Part shown: piece by piece, positions 61,283 to 64,000 of the stretch | Position numbering within the stretch: the stretch's first letter is position 1 | Layout of the letters: every line of letters begins with the position of its first letter | Assembly (NCBI RefSeq): GCF_014649035.1 | Contig: NZ_BMSG01000002.1 | Span: forward strand, 186,001 to 250,000 | DNA length: 64,000 nucleotides | Source: Streptomyces sindenensis | Lineage (GTDB): Bacteria; Actinomycetota; Actinomycetes; Streptomycetales; Streptomycetaceae | Reading direction: 5' to 3' | Made by a program: the position numbers and the translations under genes | Notes under the pieces: generated by a model | Told to the model about the DNA's origin: nothing | Databases searched by the model: none | The model's input: the letters and a program-made list of their open reading frames with translations, nothing else

Positions 61283-63577
61283 GTGGCCGAGGCGGCAGAT
61301 TTCCAGGGGACTCGTCCCTCTCCTGCCCGCCGGTGGCTCCGGCGCACGGCCTCGGCGGTGCTCGGAGCGCCGCTGATGGCCGGCCTCCTGGCCGTTCCGG
61401 CCTCGGGTGCCGCCCCGGCCGCCGAGCCCGCCAAGGCCCCCACGGGCTCCCGCACGGTCGATGTGTCCCTGAACACGCTCGCCCCGAGCGTGCCCTCGGA
61501 GGACGACACCCTGACCGTCTCCGGGACAGTCACCAACAGGGGCAAGGAGACGATCAGCAGCGCCGAGGTCGATCTCCGGGTCGGGCCACAACTCACCGGG
61601 CGTGGAGAGGTCGACGACGCCGCGAAGCGCTCCGCGTACGTTCCCGGCGTCGACCCGGTCGCCGTCGGCGGCAAGTACACGGTGAAGTTCCCCAAGCTCG
61701 CCAGGGGCATCAGCCAGGACTTCACGCTCACCGTTCCCGTCGACAAGCTGGGCCTCGACGACCCGGGCGTCTACCAGCTCGGCGTCTCGGTCTCCGGCCG
61801 GACGACCACCGCCCCCTACGAGCAGGTGCTGGGCATCCAGCGCTCCTTCCTGCCCTGGCAGCCCGAGGCGAGCGACAAGAGGACGAAGCTCACCTTCCTC
61901 TGGCCGCTGATCGCGTCTCCCCACGTCACGGCGGAGACCCGCTCGGACGAACAGCAGACCCCCGTGTTCACCGACGACGATCTCGCCAAGGAGCTGGCGC
62001 CCGGCGGCCGCCTGGAACAGATGGTGGCCCTGGGCAGCAGGCTCCCCGTGACCTGGGTCATCGACCCGGACCTCCTGGCGAGCGTCGCGGCGATGGCCGG
62101 GAAGTACGAGGTCGAGTCGGGTGACACGACCGTCCCGGGCAAGAACCAGACCGTCGCCAAGCAGTGGCTCACCGCCCTGGAGAAGGTGGTCGAGGACGGC
62201 AAGGTGATCGCGCTGCCGTTCGCCGACCCGGATCTGGCCTCCATCGCCCACCGCGGCAAAGCCGTCTCCGGGACGCTCAGTCATCTGCAGAACGCCTCCA
62301 CGGTGGCTGCGACCACCGTGGAGACCATCCTCCACGTGAAACCGTCCACCGACTTCGCCTGGCCCGTGAACGGCGCAGTGGACTCCTCCATCGTCGATGT
62401 GGCGACGTCGGCGGGCGCTCACAACGTGATCGCCCGCAGCGACAGCTTCCGGGAGACCGCGGCGCTTCCGTACACGCCGAGCGCGGCACGGCCGATCGGC
62501 GGCGGCACCACCGCGGTCGTCGCGGACGCCCGGCTGTCGACCCTGTTCGACGGCGACATGTCGAGGGCGGGCGCCTCCACCCTCGCGGTCCAGAAGTTCC
62601 TGGCCCAGACTCTCGCGCTGACCGAGCAGACACCGGACAACGAGCGCAGCATCGTCGTGGCCCCGCCACGGATGCCCAGCGCCGCGCAGGCCCAGACCAT
62701 GGCACGCGCCCTGGAGGGGCTGTCCGGCAACCGGTGGACACAGCCCCTCGACCTGGTCGCCGCCGCCGAGGTGAAGCCCGACCCGAGGGCCACCACCAAG
62801 GTCCCCCGCGCCTCCGCGTACCCGAAGAAGCTCCGCGCCCAGGAACTGCCCACACAGGCGTTCCAGGACATCCGCACCACCCAGGGGTCCCTCGACAGCT
62901 TCGAGACGATCCTGACGCAGCCCGAGCGCGTGGTGACGCCCTTCGGCAACGCCGTCAACCGCTCGATGTCGACGTCCTGGCGCGGGCGGTCCCTGGAGGC
63001 ACAGCAGTACCGGGACGCGGTCCGCGACTACCTGCAGAGCCTCACCTCCGAGGTGCAGCTCATCGAGAAGTCCGACGTCACCCTCTCCGGGCGCAGCGCG
63101 ACCATCCCGGTCACCGTGCAGAACAAGCTGGTGCAGGGCGTGGACCGGCTGGTTCTCCAGCTGACCTCGGACAACCTCCGGCTCAAGTTCAACGACGACG
63201 GGACCACGGCCAAGCTGCCCGTCAGCATCGCGGGCGGGCACAGCCAGTCCGTGAAGTTCGACACGGCGACCAGCGCCAACGGCCGGGCCCAGGTGACCGC
63301 CCGGCTGTTCACGGAGAACGGCACGCCGTACGGCGAGGAGATGACCTTCACCGTGAAGGTCTCCGAGGTGACGCCCACCGTGCTGCTCGTGATCGCCGGC
63401 GGACTGCTGCTCCTGGTGCTGGCGGGCATCAGGATGTACACCCACCGCAAGCGCGCCGTGGCAAGCGACACGGCGGACGGCAACGGTGACGGACCCGAGC
63501 AGCCGAGTGACCCGGCTCCGGACACCGGACCGGAAAGCGGGGCCCCGTCGGGAACGGGTGAGAAAGTGGACCGTTGA
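61283..63577 (+). CDS. Large membrane-anchored DUF6049-like protein
   Basis: 764 residues from GTG 61283. Signal sequence (RWLRRTASAVLGAPLMAGLL with AVPASGAA), a large extracellular part with beta-sandwich-like repeats (TLTVSGTVTNRGKETISSAE), a possible polysaccharide-deacetylase-like middle, and a C-terminal membrane anchor (VLLVIAGGLLLLVLAGIRMY) with a short cytoplasmic tail. It is always next to murJ in Streptomyces, as known by synteny, so a wall-related role is likely. Confidence 0.8.
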   Translation: MAEAADFQGTRPSPARRWLRRTASAVLGAPLMAGLLAVPASGAAPAAEPAKAPTGSRTVDVSLNTLAPSVPSEDDTLTVSGTVTNRGKETISSAEVDLRVGPQLTGRGEVDDAAKRSAYVPGVDPVAVGGKYTVKFPKLARGISQDFTLTVPVDKLGLDDPGVYQLGVSVSGRTTTAPYEQVLGIQRSFLPWQPEASDKRTKLTFLWPLIASPHVTAETRSDEQQTPVFTDDDLAKELAPGGRLEQMVALGSRLPVTWVIDPDLLASVAAMAGKYEVESGDTTVPGKNQTVAKQWLTALEKVVEDGKVIALPFADPDLASIAHRGKAVSGTLSHLQNASTVAATTVETILHVKPSTDFAWPVNGAVDSSIVDVATSAGAHNVIARSDSFRETAALPYTPSAARPIGGGTTAVVADARLSTLFDGDMSRAGASTLAVQKFLAQTLALTEQTPDNERSIVVAPPRMPSAAQAQTMARALEGLSGNRWTQPLDLVAAAEVKPDPRATTKVPRASAYPKKLRAQELPTQAFQDIRTTQGSLDSFETILTQPERVVTPFGNAVNRSMSTSWRGRSLEAQQYRDAVRDYLQSLTSEVQLIEKSDVTLSGRSATIPVTVQNKLVQGVDRLVLQLTSDNLRLKFNDDGTTAKLPVSIAGGHSQSVKFDTATSANGRAQVTARLFTENGTPYGEEMTFTVKVSEVTPTVLLVIAGGLLLLVLAGIRMYTHRKRAVASDTADGNGDGPEQPSDPAPDTGPESGAPSGTGEKVDR

Positions 63578-63627
63578 GCGATGTCTGTCGTGGCCGGTCG
63601 GCCGGGGACGATGAGGTAGGGGTTTCG

Positions 63628-64000
63628 ATGAACGCGCCGTACGACGGTGACCGCGGGCAGGGCGCGGGCGGAGCAGCGTCTCCGGGCGGGCCTCCGGTTC
63701 CTCCGGGCGCGGGCCAGGACGGCTCCGTGCCGCCCGACCCGTACCTCCAGCAACCCGACCCGTACCTCCAGCAGGCCTACGACGACGACCCCTACCGGGC
63801 GCAGGACCTGACCGCCCAGGACCCGGTGGGCGAGGCGCTCTACGACCGCGCCGCCCACCCACCGCCGCCTCCCGGCACCTACCAGGAGCCGGCGCCGCTC
63901 TACCAGCAGCCGCCCCCCGCCCCGTACGCCCCGGACCCACGCATCTGGGCCCAGACCCCGCCCCCCGAGCCGGCGGGGCCCTCCCGGCACCTGCCGTACG
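63628..64000 (+). CDS. murJ: Lipid II flippase MurJ N-terminus (partial)
   Basis: Only the first 124 codons are in the window, beginning MNAPYDGDRGQGAGG. All of it is a Pro/Gln/Tyr-rich cytoplasmic region with a repeat DPYLQQ. Streptomyces MurJ (MviN) proteins carry such an extension before the first membrane segment, and the location after the DUF6049-like gene fits. The membrane core is not visible, so the call rests mainly on context. RBS AGGTAGGGG precedes the ATG. Confidence 0.7.
   Translation, partial: MNAPYDGDRGQGAGGAASPGGPPVPPGAGQDGSVPPDPYLQQPDPYLQQAYDDDPYRAQDLTAQDPVGEALYDRAAHPPPPPGTYQEPAPLYQQPPPAPYAPDPRIWAQTPPPEPAGPSRHLPY

Noticed and set aside
62331..62345. CCACGTGAAAC resembling parS
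   Set aside because: Only one half matches GTTTCACGTGAAAC (three mismatches) and it lies inside a coding sequence without an extended palindrome.

Overview
The window is a high-G+C chromosomal segment from a Streptomyces. The evidence is the gene content (ssgA with its regulator ssgR, femX, rpsF-ssb-rpsR-rplI-dnaB, an ino1 gene preceded by a PadR regulator, a fused cydDC, a bldA-type TTA codon), the frequent GTG starts, and several copies of the Streptomyces parS sequence GTTTCACGTGAAAC. The order at the right end (dnaB, ribosomal genes, femX, penicillin-binding protein, ino1, CCA transferase, a DUF6049-like protein, murJ) is the conserved block next to the origin, so oriC should lie beyond base 64000. 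No oriC, dnaA, rRNA, tRNA, CRISPR array, insertion sequence or prophage was recognised inside the window.

Layout. 1-5.4 kb: an ABC permease (cut by the window edge) with its ATPase, then a divergent three-gene operon of an M24 peptidase-like protein, an alpha/beta-hydrolase and SDR fusion, and a MerR regulator. 5.4-6.1 kb: three DnaA-box-like sequences upstream of kptA. 6.4-13 kb: the most unusual part, an apparent small specialised-metabolism operon with an exporter, two FemAB/BioF2-like acyltransferase-fold proteins (the first with a TTA codon), a stand-alone protein resembling a CbiG-CobJ tetrapyrrole-methylase fusion, a HAD phosphatase-like protein and an aminoglycoside-phosphotransferase-like kinase. 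Four of these genes are joined by 1-4 base overlaps. 13-14.5 kb: a luciferase-like monooxygenase, an inverted decayed piece of a related gene, and a 13-bp tandem repeat. 14.5-24.9 kb: a Cof-type HAD phosphatase, a GAF sensor kinase, the cydA-cydB-cydDC terminal-oxidase operon under a perfect Rex operator, and hisC.

25-41.5 kb: a LacI regulator, a metallophosphoesterase, small membrane proteins, thiC with a TPP riboswitch, a YibE/F membrane protein, ssgA/ssgR (sporulation septation), a cupin, a holin-family membrane protein, a cystathionine gamma-lyase-like enzyme, Nudix and GNAT enzymes, and an MFS/MarR divergent pair. 41.6-64 kb: a class-C beta-lactamase-like hydrolase, a TetR remnant, dnaB with DnaA boxes upstream, a MATE pump, the rplI-rpsR-ssb-rpsF operon, femX and an alanine-racemase-like partner, a GT87 enzyme, a bifunctional penicillin-binding protein, padR-ino1, an MFS protein, the CCA-adding enzyme, a large membrane-anchored DUF6049-like protein and the start of murJ.

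How it works together: the right half is housekeeping (replication, translation, cell wall, inositol supply) with segregation sites placed between genes. Six perfect parS sites and one with a single mismatch lie between 20.9 and 59.6 kb. Five sit in convergent gaps where they also form long hairpins, and two form the start codons of genes (Met/Val-Phe-His-Val-Lys-Pro). The left third is more accessory in character.
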